The notes under the pieces are model-generated. The model did no database searches. It was not told the origin of the DNA and saw only the letters and a list, made by a program, of their open reading frames with translations. A stretch of DNA of 48,075 nucleotides from Flavobacteriales bacterium (lineage in GTDB: Bacteria > Bacteroidota > Bacteroidia > Flavobacteriales_C > GCA-002722245): the NCBI GenBank assembly GCA_029251005.1, contig JAQXEE010000111.1, positions 1-48,075 of the forward strand, given 5' to 3'. Made by a program: the position numbers and the translations under genes. How positions within the stretch are numbered: the first letter of the stretch is position 1; the number at the start of each line of letters is the position of its first letter. Below are positions 28,803-39,217 of this stretch, piece by piece.

Positions 28803-31760
28803 ATGCAAAAAATATATTCTCTTTTAATTTTAGCATTTATTGCAATTGGATTAGGTTCGTTTGTTGATAATGAACCAATTGAGCCAGTAAAAAAGGTTAA
28901 AGTTCCTGATTTTATTAAAATTGATGATCCGTGGGTTGATTCAATTTTAAGTTTATTAACGTTAGAACAAAAGATTGCTCAGTTAATCATGTATCCTGTT
29001 TACACAAAAAATGGAGAAGCAGAATTAATGAAAATTGAAAAATTGGTTGATGATTTCGGTATAGGTGGATTAATCTACATGCAGGGTGGACCGGTTAGCC
29101 AGGTGAATACTCACAATAGATTAATGGCGAGGTCTAAAGTTCCATTATTAACTTCTATTGATGGGGAATGGGGTGTGAGAATGCGATTAGATTCGGTAAT
29201 TAGATTTCCGCGTCAAATGTTATTAGGAGCAATTCAAGACGAATCCTTGGTTTACGATATGGGAGTTGAAATTGCTAAGCAATGTTCTTTAACGGGAGTC
29301 CATGTTAACTTTGCACCGGTAGTTGATATTAATGTAAATCCAAACAATCCAGTAATTAATTCAAGATCATTTGGTGAGGTAAAAGAGAATGTAACCCGTT
29401 TATCTCAGGCGTATATGAAAGGAATGCAGGATAATCGAGTGCTAGCTTGTGCTAAGCATTTCCCTGGTCATGGAGATACAGATGTTGATTCTCATTTAGG
29501 ATTACCTGTAATTAAGCATTCAGCAGAGCGAATTCAGGATATTGAATTGTATCCTTTTAAAGCATTGATTGATAGCGGTATGGGTAGTGTAATGGTTGCT
29601 CATTTATATATTCCTTCTTTGGATAACACTAAAAATAGAGCGTCAACATTATCTCCTAAAATTGTACAAGGCTTATTAAAAGATTCATTAAAGTTTCAAG
29701 GGTTGGCTTTTACTGATGCATTAAACATGCATGGTGTAAGTAAGTATTATGAAACTGGAGAGGTTGATTTACTAGCGTTATTGGCAGGGAACGATATTTT
29801 GTTGTTTTCTCAAGATGTAGGAAAGGCAATTGATTACATTGTTAAAGCAGTAAGCAAAGGAACGATTACAGAGGCTGAAATAACCTCGAGAGTTAAAAAG
29901 GTAATTCAGTTAAAGAAATGGATTGGTTTGGATGAATTTATGCCATTATGTACAGATAGTTTAATTGAGCAGTTAAATTCTTCCGAAGCACAATTAATTA
30001 GAAGGAAATTAGTGGAGAGTTCTGTGACATTATTGAAAAATGAAGGTGATAAAATCCCATTAAAAGGGCTCTCTAAATTAAAACTAGCAAGTGTAAGTAT
30101 TGGCGTTACAAAGGAGTCTCCTTTTCAAAAAATGCTTTCTAATTATGCAACAATAAAACATTTTACAATTTCGGAAAAAGCTTCAAAAGAAGAAGTTGCT
30201 AAATTGATTAATGATTTAAAGCCTTACAATTTAACACTAGTTGGTATACATGGAAGTAGTCGTTCTCCTCGTAAAAAGTTTGGAATAACTAAACAAATGA
30301 TTAATGTCTTAAATAATATTACAACGCTGCATCCAACAATTGTTAGTGTGTTTGCTAATCCATATTCATTAGGAGTATATCCTGAAATAGGCAAAGCTGA
30401 CGGTGTGATTATGGCTTATGAAAATGCATTGTTATCTCAAGAGTATACAGCGCAATTGATTTTTGGTGGAATAGACTCTAAAGGTAAATTGCCGATTACA
30501 GCTTCAGATCAATTTAAAGCTGGAGATGGAATTAATACAAAAAAAAACAGATTAAAGTATTCAATTCCAATTGAGGAAGGATTTAATCCAGTTGATTTGC
30601 AGAAAATTGATTCGATCGTTTTAAAAGGTATTGAAGAAAAAGCTTTTCCGGGATGCCAGGTATTTGTTGCTCGACGAGGTAATGTGATTTACAATAAATC
30701 ATTTGGACATCACACGTATGAAAAGAAAAAAGCAGTTAAGAAAGACGATATTTATGATTTAGCATCAATTACAAAAGTAACTGCATCGGTGCCAAATTTG
30801 ATGAAGTTGGTTGAGATTGGAGGTGTGAATCTAGATTATAACTTATGTGATTATTTGGAATATGTTGATTCGACATCTTACATTAATATGAATTTAAGGA
30901 GAATGCTAGCGCACAATGCTGGGCTAGTCTCCTGGATTCCGTTTTATAAAAAGACAATGAATCGAGGTAGGTTGAACTTTGATGCATACAGCCACACTCA
31001 GTCTGTCGAATTCCCAAGTAAAGTGACTGATGGGTTATATACTAGGGGAGAGTATAAAGATTCTATTCAGAAATGGATTACAACGCATGGGATTCATAAA
31101 AAGCACGATTATAGATACAGTGATTTAGGTTATTATTTTTATAAAGATATTATTGAAAAACATACAGGAAAAACACTTGATGTTCTTTCAGATTCTTTGT
31201 TTTATAAGCCATTGGGAGCAACTACGCTAACATATAATCCATTAAGAAAGTTTGATAAATCAAGAATTGCTCCAACAGAAAACGATATGCACTTTCGTAA
31301 AAAGTTGGTTCATGGAACCGTTCATGATCCTGGAGCTGCTATGTTGGGCGGGGTTGCAGGGCATGCTGGTTTGTTTTCTAATGCAAATGATTTGGCGAAA
31401 ATGTTTCAAATGTATTTGAATAATGGTGAATATGGAGGTGAACGATTCATTGATAGTGCAGTAGTTGCTGATTTTACAAGAATTCAGTTCCCGAATGAAG
31501 AAAATCGAAGAGGTGCTGGATTTGATAAGCCTTCTCCTGACGGTCACGGGCCTACATGTGGATGTGTTAGTGATCAAAGTTTTGGGCATTCTGGTTTTAC
31601 AGGGACACTCGTTTGGGCTGACCCCGATAAGGAAATCGTATATGTTTTTTTATCAAATAGAGTTTACCCAGATGCAGAGAATAAAAAAATAATAAGAATG
31701 AATATTCGAACCGATATTCAGGAGGTAATATATTTAGCAATTGCTGAAGAAATTCAATAG
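28803..31760 (+). CDS. GH3 (NagZ-like) N-terminal domain fused to class-C-like serine beta-lactamase domain
   Basis: GH3: AKHFPGHGDTDVDSHLGLPVI, PVVDINVNPNNPVINSRSFGE. Beta-lactamase: SITK (SxxK), YSD (YxN-like), HSG. Confidence 0.92.
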   Translation: MQKIYSLLILAFIAIGLGSFVDNEPIEPVKKVKVPDFIKIDDPWVDSILSLLTLEQKIAQLIMYPVYTKNGEAELMKIEKLVDDFGIGGLIYMQGGPVSQVNTHNRLMARSKVPLLTSIDGEWGVRMRLDSVIRFPRQMLLGAIQDESLVYDMGVEIAKQCSLTGVHVNFAPVVDINVNPNNPVINSRSFGEVKENVTRLSQAYMKGMQDNRVLACAKHFPGHGDTDVDSHLGLPVIKHSAERIQDIELYPFKALIDSGMGSVMVAHLYIPSLDNTKNRASTLSPKIVQGLLKDSLKFQGLAFTDALNMHGVSKYYETGEVDLLALLAGNDILLFSQDVGKAIDYIVKAVSKGTITEAEITSRVKKVIQLKKWIGLDEFMPLCTDSLIEQLNSSEAQLIRRKLVESSVTLLKNEGDKIPLKGLSKLKLASVSIGVTKESPFQKMLSNYATIKHFTISEKASKEEVAKLINDLKPYNLTLVGIHGSSRSPRKKFGITKQMINVLNNITTLHPTIVSVFANPYSLGVYPEIGKADGVIMAYENALLSQEYTAQLIFGGIDSKGKLPITASDQFKAGDGINTKKNRLKYSIPIEEGFNPVDLQKIDSIVLKGIEEKAFPGCQVFVARRGNVIYNKSFGHHTYEKKKAVKKDDIYDLASITKVTASVPNLMKLVEIGGVNLDYNLCDYLEYVDSTSYINMNLRRMLAHNAGLVSWIPFYKKTMNRGRLNFDAYSHTQSVEFPSKVTDGLYTRGEYKDSIQKWITTHGIHKKHDYRYSDLGYYFYKDIIEKHTGKTLDVLSDSLFYKPLGATTLTYNPLRKFDKSRIAPTENDMHFRKKLVHGTVHDPGAAMLGGVAGHAGLFSNANDLAKMFQMYLNNGEYGGERFIDSAVVADFTRIQFPNEENRRGAGFDKPSPDGHGPTCGCVSDQSFGHSGFTGTLVWADPDKEIVYVFLSNRVYPDAENKKIIRMNIRTDIQEVIYLAIAEEIQ

Positions 31761-31769
31761 AAACTTCTT

Positions 31770-33886
31770 AAGTTACAATTATCAAAGATTCCATATTAAA
31801 TACACCAATTGAATTTTTAAAGGGAGTTGGACCTGCAAAGGCTGAGCTTCTTAAAAAAGAATTAGGCATTTATACATGGTTGAATTTGATTGAACACTAT
31901 CCCATTAGATATTCTGATAGGTCTCAGTTTTACAAAATTGGAGACTTACACCCTGAAATTCAAAATATTCAAATCAGAGGTAAATTGGTGAATATTGAAG
32001 AAATAGGCGGTGGAAAAAAATCAAGACTAGTTGCGCGATTGCGTGATGATACAGGCTTGATTGAATTGATTTGGTTTAAAGGAATAAAGTATGTTAAACC
32101 AACCTTAAAACCAGGATTAGAATATGTAGTTTTTGGTAAGCCAACCTTGTTTAATAGTCGATTTAATGTTTCCCATCCTGAGATAATTCCTTTTTTAGAA
32201 TGGAATAAAAAAGGACAAAAAGGATTACAAGCCGTATATCCTTCGACAGAAAAATTAAAAGCCAGATACCTTGATTCAAAAGGAATTGGTAAGTTGATGG
32301 ATAATTTATTAGATGAGGTTAAGGGTAAGGTTGAGGAATCATTACCTGATTATTTAATTCAAGCCTATAAACTAATGTCTCGCGATCGTGCTTTCCTTGA
32401 AATGCATCAGCCAGAAAATCATGAGATCATAAACAAAGCAAAAGGTCGTTTGAAATTTGACGAATTGTTTTATGTTCAAATGAGAATATTAAAATCTAAA
32501 GTTGCTAATAAAAAGAAATTTAGAGGTGCTGTATTTAAAGAGGTTGGGGCAAGTTTTAATAAATTATATAATGAAGTACTTCCCTTCGATTTAACAGGGG
32601 CTCAAAAGCGTGTAATAAAAGATGTAAGAAAAGATGTTGCCTCTGGCTACCATATGAACCGATTAATTCAAGGGGATGTTGGAAGTGGCAAGACTTTGGT
32701 AGCGCTTATGTCGATGCTGTTAGCAATTGACAATGGTTTTCAGACTTGCTTGATGGCGCCTACCGAAATTTTAGCTCAGCAACATCATATTGGAATCCAA
32801 GAATTAGTTACTCCTTTAGGTATAGAGGTTAAGTTACTTACTGGATCTTCCAAAACTAAGGAAAGGAGAGAAATTCATGAGAAATTAGAAACAGGTGAAC
32901 TTAAAATTCTGATTGGAACGCACGCCTTGATTGAGGATAAGGTGAAGTTTAAAAACTTAGCATTAGCTGTAATTGATGAACAGCACCGATTTGGAGTAGC
33001 ACAACGCTCTAAATTGTGGAAAAAGAATACAACACCTCCTCATATTTTGGTAATGACAGCTACACCAATTCCTCGAACTTTAGCAATGACTTTATATGGC
33101 GATTTGGATACCTCTGTGATTGATGAACTTCCTCCCGGGAGAAAACCAATTGTTACGAGACATTTTAAAGATAGCCAGCGTATTAGAGTACTAAGCTTTA
33201 TGAAGCAGCAAATTGATTTAGGTAGGCAGGTTTATGTTGTTTATCCATTAATTGAGGAGTCCGAAAATATGGATTATAAAGATTTAATGGATGGTTATGA
33301 AAGTGTGACAAGGTATTTTCCTAAACCAACTTATCAGTTAAGTATTGTACATGGACGAATGAAGCCTGCTGATAAAGATTTTGAGATGAGACAGTTTGCT
33401 GAAGGAAAAACTCAAATTATGGTAGCCACTACTGTAATTGAAGTTGGAGTTAATGTGCCAAATGCATCTGTAATGGTAATTGAGAGTGCAGAGCGGTTTG
33501 GATTAAGTCAGTTACATCAATTAAGGGGGAGAGTGGGAAGAGGTGGTGAACAATCATTTTGTATGTTGATGACAGGATATAAGCTAAGTAAGGAGAGTAA
33601 AACCCGAATGGAAACAATGGTTCGAACGAATGATGGGTTTGAACTTAGTGAAGTTGATATGAAATTGAGAGGTCCTGGAAATATTGAAGGTACCCAGCAG
33701 AGTGGTTTAATGGAGATGAAAATAGCGAATATCGTTCAGGACGGAAAAATTGTAAGTTTTGCCCGCGCAAAAGCCTTAGAGATACTTGAAGCTGACCCTG
33801 ATTTGATTGATCCTAAGAATCAAATTATTTACGAGATATTAGAGCGTACTTCTGGTGGTAAAATTACTTGGGGAAGAATATCCTAA
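31770..33886 (+). CDS. recG: ATP-dependent DNA helicase RecG (N-terminal start uncertain)
   Basis: GDVGSGKTLVAL, VIDEQHRFGVAQRS, VMTATPIPRTLAMTLYGDLD, QLRGRVGRGGEQSFC. In-frame coding extends upstream of the listed TTG: ...SILNTPIEFLKGVGPAKAELLKKELGIYTW... Confidence 0.93.
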
Positions 33887-34366
33887 GATTAAGTCTTACA
33901 ATTATTCTTAAGAGCCAATTATTTTGTGATATTTTTAATACTCAATTCGCTCGGAGTTTATACTCCACTCATTGTAACGATAATTATTTTTTTAAAAAGT
34001 ATTCTGATTCCCTAATTATTATTATTCGGCAAGTAATTAGGTTATATATTTTATGATAATAATGTAGTTGAAGTTTCTGAAACCTCTCTATGGCTTCTTT
34101 TATTTTGTCCTGTTTTCTTTATGCATTCAAGCATGTGATTAAAGTTTCAAATCAAATATTCTCTTTAAAATTTATTTCTAATAAAGCCTTTTGGCGCTTT
34201 TAATTTCTCTTAATTACCGGTGTTAGATGCTAATTAATTTTATTTAATCAAAAATTAAATATCATATAATAAGATAGTTAAATTAGACTATTTAGTTTAT
34301 ATTAAGTACATGTATTTAAAGAATAGATTATTCAAATACATATGGAAAATATTACTTTAAAGTAAA

Positions 34367-34429
34367 TTAACCCAAAAGGCTTTGAAATAAAGCTAAAAGA
34401 AACACAATTGCGACTACAAGAACACGCAT
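34367..34429 (-). CDS. Candidate 20-aa hydrophobic small protein
   Basis: ATG...TAA encoding MRVLVVAIVFLLALFQSLLG in the otherwise empty AT-rich recG-TetR intergenic region. Confidence 0.3.
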   Translation of the reverse strand: MRVLVVAIVFLLALFQSLLG

Positions 34430-34503
34430 AATCTTCGTTTTTTACAATTTAGTTTATTTTTATATTTAGGACAAGTTTACTAAATTTACTTATTAACAAA
34501 CCT

Positions 34504-34995
34504 ATGAGGAAAAAGTTGATATTAGATGAGTCTAGGAGATTATTTAATCAAGATGGATTAAGTAACGTAACTATTAGGCAAATTGCAATGGGGCTTAACA
34601 TCAGTTCAGGTAATCTGAATTATCACTTTAAAACTAGAGGTGATGTTTTATGTGGTGTGTTTGATGATTTGATGGCTATTGAAGAAAAGTTTATTCAGCT
34701 CTACATAACCAGTAATTTAGATGAAGCACGGTTGATAAAGTTGATGAAAGCGCACGCTAAGGCGATGTTTGATTATCGTTTTTTTTGGTTAGACTTTATT
34801 CAGGTAGGAAGGGAGAATATAAAAGTTCAAAAAAGAGTAGATGAACTTATGCAAAATAGAATAGATGTTTTAGATTTTGAATGGGCCAATTATCTGAATC
34901 AATTTTTATACATTATGGCTACCTCAAACATGAAGTTTACGCCAAAGTCGCTAGAGAAGCATTTCGAAAAAGTAGGTCAAAAAGTTTTTGCATAA
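34504..34995 (+). CDS. TetR/AcrR-family transcriptional regulator
   Basis: ILDESRRLFNQDGLSNVTIRQIAMGLNISSGNLNYHFKTRGDVL. Confidence 0.9.
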   Translation: MRKKLILDESRRLFNQDGLSNVTIRQIAMGLNISSGNLNYHFKTRGDVLCGVFDDLMAIEEKFIQLYITSNLDEARLIKLMKAHAKAMFDYRFFWLDFIQVGRENIKVQKRVDELMQNRIDVLDFEWANYLNQFLYIMATSNMKFTPKSLEKHFEKVGQKVFA

Positions 34996-35024
34996 TAAAA
35001 AGAAAAATCTTCTTCTTTTCGTAT

Positions 35025-35813
35025 TTAAAACGATCCTTTTATTTTATCTAATAATTCAGCTTCCATATATTTATTTGACGCAATAATTTCGCTGCCAAAA
35101 AGGTAGTTTTTACCTCCTTGAAAATCGGTTACTGAACCACCTGCTTCTTTTACAATTAAAGCTCCCGCTGCAACATCCCATGGATTTAAACTGTATTCGT
35201 AAAAAGCTTCAAATCTTCCACAGGCAACATAAGCTAAATCGATTGCTGCAGAACCTATTCTTCTGACGCCTCTTGAGTTATGCATTAACCATTTTAAGAT
35301 ATCCATATAGGCTTCTAACCTTCGGTAGTCATAATAAGGAAAACCAGTTGCTAAAAGTGAGTCTGATAATTTATTGGTTTTACTCACTGAAATGGAATTC
35401 TCGTTAAGGTATGCTCCACCATTCTTCCAGGCGTAAAACATTTCGTCACGATTGGGCTCGTATATAACTCCAACAATTAATTCATCATTTTTTAATAAAC
35501 CAATACTTACGCAATAGCATGGAATAGCATGAATAAAATTGGTTGTTCCGTCTAATGGATCGATAACCCAATTATATACGTCCCCTTTTTTTACGGAAGT
35601 ACCTTCTTCTGCAATAAATCCTGACTCGGGAATCAATTTACCTAAGAAATTAACAATCATTTTCTCAGCAGTTTTATCTACATAAGTCACCAAAGAATTT
35701 TGACTTTTAATTTCTATATCGGAAACATTGAATTTTTTACATTCCTCTAAAATGAAAATCCCTACTTCTTTTGATATAGTGCAAACCTCTTGAGTTATTG
35801 ATTTTAAATTCAT
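35025..35813 (-). CDS. Inositol monophosphatase family protein
   Basis: AEEGTS, VIDPLDGTTNFIHAIPCYCVSIGL, NPWDVAAGALIVKEAGGSVTDF. Confidence 0.95.
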   Translation of the reverse strand: MNLKSITQEVCTISKEVGIFILEECKKFNVSDIEIKSQNSLVTYVDKTAEKMIVNFLGKLIPESGFIAEEGTSVKKGDVYNWVIDPLDGTTNFIHAIPCYCVSIGLLKNDELIVGVIYEPNRDEMFYAWKNGGAYLNENSISVSKTNKLSDSLLATGFPYYDYRRLEAYMDILKWLMHNSRGVRRIGSAAIDLAYVACGRFEAFYEYSLNPWDVAAGALIVKEAGGSVTDFQGGKNYLFGSEIIASNKYMEAELLDKIKGSF

Positions 35814-35929
35814 AGCTATTTGTTTTATCGTATTTGATTACCTTCAAAGGGTATTTTTGCTTCTTTATCACAAAGTTATTTGAAAAATCAAAATTATAGG
35901 CGATTTTTACTTTAAATAAATATTGAGTT

Positions 35930-36688
35930 ATGATTTATTTAAAAAGTTTATTTATCAGCCTTCTTTTTTTATCGACTTCTGTTGTTTTTGGACAAGCATT
36001 AACAGCTAAAGAAATAATTAAGAAATCGGAAGAAAAAATAAGAGGAGGAAATCAAGTTTATACAGAAATGACCATAGAAATAATTCGCCCTAAATGGTCT
36101 CGAGAAATGAAATTAAAATCTTGGACGTTAGGTACCGATTATAGTATGGTTTTAATAACTGGTCCTGCTAGAGATAAAGGGAGTGTTTTCTTAAAAAATC
36201 AAAAACAAGTTTGGGGTTACATTCCCAAGTTTAATAGAATAACAAAATTACCGCCAGCATTAATGAGTCAGAGTTGGATGGGTACAGATTTAACGAATGA
36301 TGATTTAGTTCGAGAATCTAATAAAGTGGATGATTTTAAATATTTTTTGAAAAAGGATACTATGATAGATAACCTATCCTGTTATCAAATAGAATTAATT
36401 CCAAATGAAGGGACTGATGTGATTTGGGGGAAAATCATTTTATTTATTGATAAAGTAGATTTTATTACTTTAAGAAATGAAAGTTACGATGAGGATAATC
36501 AATTAGTAAATGTATTAAAAGCTTCTATGATTAAAATAATGGATGGCGTTAAAATAGCTACTAAAATGGAAATAATTCCGATAGAAGAGAAAGGGAAAAA
36601 GACAATAATGACAATAGAGAAATTGGATGTGCATCAAAGCTTAGACGCGATTTTTTACAGTAAACAAAACATGAAAAGAGTTAAGTGA
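35930..36688 (+). CDS. Outer membrane lipoprotein-sorting protein (LolA-like)
   Basis: KSWTLGTDYSMVLITGPARDKGSVFLKNQKQVWGYIPKFNRITKLPPALMSQSWMGTDLTNDDLVRES. Confidence 0.9.
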   Translation: MIYLKSLFISLLFLSTSVVFGQALTAKEIIKKSEEKIRGGNQVYTEMTIEIIRPKWSREMKLKSWTLGTDYSMVLITGPARDKGSVFLKNQKQVWGYIPKFNRITKLPPALMSQSWMGTDLTNDDLVRESNKVDDFKYFLKKDTMIDNLSCYQIELIPNEGTDVIWGKIILFIDKVDFITLRNESYDEDNQLVNVLKASMIKIMDGVKIATKMEIIPIEEKGKKTIMTIEKLDVHQSLDAIFYSKQNMKRVK

Positions 36689-36689
36689 T

Positions 36690-37532
36690 ATGAGATTTTT
36701 TTTACTGCTATTGTTTATTCATCAAGGAGTATTGTCTCAAAACACTTCACTTTTATGGGAGGTCACAAAAGAGGGCATGAAGGATACTTCATACTTATAT
36801 GGCTCAATTCATTTCCCTCAAAAGGCATTGGTTAACGCAAATAAGAAACTTCATGAAATCAAATTTAAAGTAGATGCTGGCTGTTTTGAAATTATTATAT
36901 CTCCAGATTCGATGGCTTACTTTTCATATAGTTTAATGGCAGGTAAGGGTGATAAAGTAAATGATTTATTTTCTAAAAAAGATGCAAAACGAATTTTTGA
37001 TTATTTTTCGGATAATCTTGAAATGGAAGAATTGATGGTGGATAATTTTATCCCAATAGGTTTGTCATCTTTTGCATTAATGTCTTTTTTTACAAAAGAC
37101 ACAACAAATGCGATAGATGTATTACTTCAAAACGATTTTAAAGCATTAGGTAAGCCTCTTTTGTCTTTAGAAAGCATAAGACAGCAAGTTATTTTATTTT
37201 CACAAACCCCAATGGAAGCTCAAAAGAAGGAGTTGCTTGCTGTGATAAATAATCCGGATAGCGTAAAAAAAGAATTAGATTTATTAAAGGAAATTTATTT
37301 AAGACAAGATATCGATTCATTGTATAGCATTGTTTCCAACAGCGCATCTGAAGGAGTTTTTGACAAGGAAAGAATGAATTCGGACAGAAACCTTAAGATG
37401 ATAAAAAAGATGCCTTATTTGATGCGTGATCAATCGGTTTTGTTTTGTATTGGTGCAGCACACTTAGGTGGGGATAAAGGATTAATCAATCTGTTAAGAG
37501 AAAATGGATTCCAAGTAACTCCTATTCGCTAA
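36690..37532 (+). CDS. TraB/GumN family protein
   Basis: SLLWEVTKEGMKDTSYLYGSIHF; C-terminal VLFCIGAAHLGGDKGLINLLRENGFQVTPI. Confidence 0.9.
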   Translation: MRFFLLLLFIHQGVLSQNTSLLWEVTKEGMKDTSYLYGSIHFPQKALVNANKKLHEIKFKVDAGCFEIIISPDSMAYFSYSLMAGKGDKVNDLFSKKDAKRIFDYFSDNLEMEELMVDNFIPIGLSSFALMSFFTKDTTNAIDVLLQNDFKALGKPLLSLESIRQQVILFSQTPMEAQKKELLAVINNPDSVKKELDLLKEIYLRQDIDSLYSIVSNSASEGVFDKERMNSDRNLKMIKKMPYLMRDQSVLFCIGAAHLGGDKGLINLLRENGFQVTPIR

Positions 37533-38210
37533 TTAAAAGGAAGCGTAAATAGTGTAGAGGCCTAGTAATATTAATACCCAAGAAATTATCGATCTAATAT
37601 TGTCCAAAATTCCAGCACTATATTTTTCAGCTCCTTTTTTGAGTAGGTAGCTAAAAAAGCCAAACCACACAAAATCTCCGATAATAATACCGATTGGAAA
37701 TAAGATTAAGTTATAAATGTTTATTTCGAATTGAGGAAAAGCATCATTGGTCCAATTCTTAGCGTTAAAAGCAACCCAACTCCAAAAAGCAATAAAACCA
37801 GGATTGCTTCCACAAAGAATAAAACCTTTACTAAAACTTGCGGCAGACGACTTTAAAAAGATGTTTTTTTTAATCTCAACTTCTTTCTTTTTAGAATCTC
37901 CTTTTTTATTTAATTGCTGGTAAACTCCAAGTCCACCTAAAGCTAAGATACATAGACCTCCAAAAATCCCGATCCCGGTGCCTAGTAAATTGTATTTACT
38001 TAAAAATTTATCGACCCCCAAAAATGTTATGTAACCAAAAATAGAATCTATTAGAATCACTCCAGTAAGAAAAGGTACAATTTTTATTTTTTTTTCACTC
38101 AAGTAATTTTCAGCAACCAACAGATTAATTGGACCAAGTGGAGTAGAAGATATTATCCCAAATCCAATACCAATTGAAAGTAAAAAGAGTGAAAAAAATA
38201 TAAACTCCAT
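37533..38210 (-). CDS. LysE-family translocator
   Basis: GFGIISSTPLGPINLLVAENYL, multi-TM, SKGFILCGSNPGFIAFWSWVA. Confidence 0.82.
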   Translation of the reverse strand: MEFIFFSLFLLSIGIGFGIISSTPLGPINLLVAENYLSEKKIKIVPFLTGVILIDSIFGYITFLGVDKFLSKYNLLGTGIGIFGGLCILALGGLGVYQQLNKKGDSKKKEVEIKKNIFLKSSAASFSKGFILCGSNPGFIAFWSWVAFNAKNWTNDAFPQFEINIYNLILFPIGIIIGDFVWFGFFSYLLKKGAEKYSAGILDNIRSIISWVLILLGLYTIYASF

Positions 38211-38217
38211 TTAGAGA

Positions 38218-39081
38218 TTATTGTAATGGATGTCCCATATAAACCTGATCACCAGTTTTATTCTTAGTAATTGGTTCTGGGGATGCAATACAACAAGTCG
38301 AACCCAATAAGAATGTAGCGATTTCATTACCAATTCCAACAAACGAACCAATTGTTGTATCGCCACCTAAAACTATTGCTCCAACACCAGGTCCTCCAAC
38401 TATTGATAAATACCAAGTTCGACCTTGTTTATCAACGATGTCAACGTTTATTCTCTCATTCCTTAAAGCTGGAAGAGAAGGGTTTTTATACGCCCAAGGT
38501 CTTAGGAGTACTAGATCACCAGGGATGTGCTCGATTCTAGAAATTGTTCCGTTAACGGGAGCGTGAATTCTGTGATAATTATTATTGTGCAAAAATACAT
38601 TAGAGAAAAAATAATCTGTTGGAATTTCATCTCTAATCTCACCGAAAATAGTTCTTAAATGTCTTGTTTGACCTTTAACTCTTACTAAGTCTAATTCATC
38701 AATTCTACCATATTGGCACAGTAAACCTTCACATGCCCAAACTTGTTCACTATTTATTGCAGGGGGAACTTTCCATAAGCGCGTAAAAAAATCTTGAAAG
38801 TTTTTGTAGCTATCTGCTCCGCTTGCCGGTGAAAATTGATCAATGTAATTTGGATCGGAGTAATGCGCCTTGCAATAAGGTTTAATTAATTTTTTTGACC
38901 AATCTTTATTGTAAAGGTCAGCGTAAGTTCTGCTTATCCAGCGTTGTGTTCTTCCAGGCATGATGCCCCACATATAAATAGATATAAAACTGAATACACT
39001 TCTTTTTATAATAAGTTTAGCTACTGCCATATCATTTCCCTTAAATATTTCATCCTCAGTTAGGTATAAAAAGCGGTGCAA
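38218..39081 (-). CDS. psd: Phosphatidylserine decarboxylase
   Basis: FFSNVFLHNNNYHRIHAPVNGTI, autocleavage LGST in GNEIATFLLGSTCCI. Confidence 0.92.
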   Translation of the reverse strand: MHRFLYLTEDEIFKGNDMAVAKLIIKRSVFSFISIYMWGIMPGRTQRWISRTYADLYNKDWSKKLIKPYCKAHYSDPNYIDQFSPASGADSYKNFQDFFTRLWKVPPAINSEQVWACEGLLCQYGRIDELDLVRVKGQTRHLRTIFGEIRDEIPTDYFFSNVFLHNNNYHRIHAPVNGTISRIEHIPGDLVLLRPWAYKNPSLPALRNERINVDIVDKQGRTWYLSIVGGPGVGAIVLGGDTTIGSFVGIGNEIATFLLGSTCCIASPEPITKNKTGDQVYMGHPLQ

Positions 39082-39217
39082 AGATACGTAATTTCAATCT
39101 TAAAATCCAGTTTCAAAGTTATAAACGGTTAATAAAATTGTTGAAAATCATAATTAGTATTCCTCTAAAGTGCTTCTTCTTTTATTAATTTAGCGCGCGA
39201 CTAAAAGTTAAATTCCC

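Noticed and set aside
33868-34056. 62-aa ORF overlapping the recG end
   Set aside because: Low-complexity AT-rich composition; no homology features recognised.
34190-34205. AAAGCC-tttt-GGCGCTTT as a terminator
   Set aside because: Stem has a bulge, T tract is weak, and it lies about 300 bp after recG.
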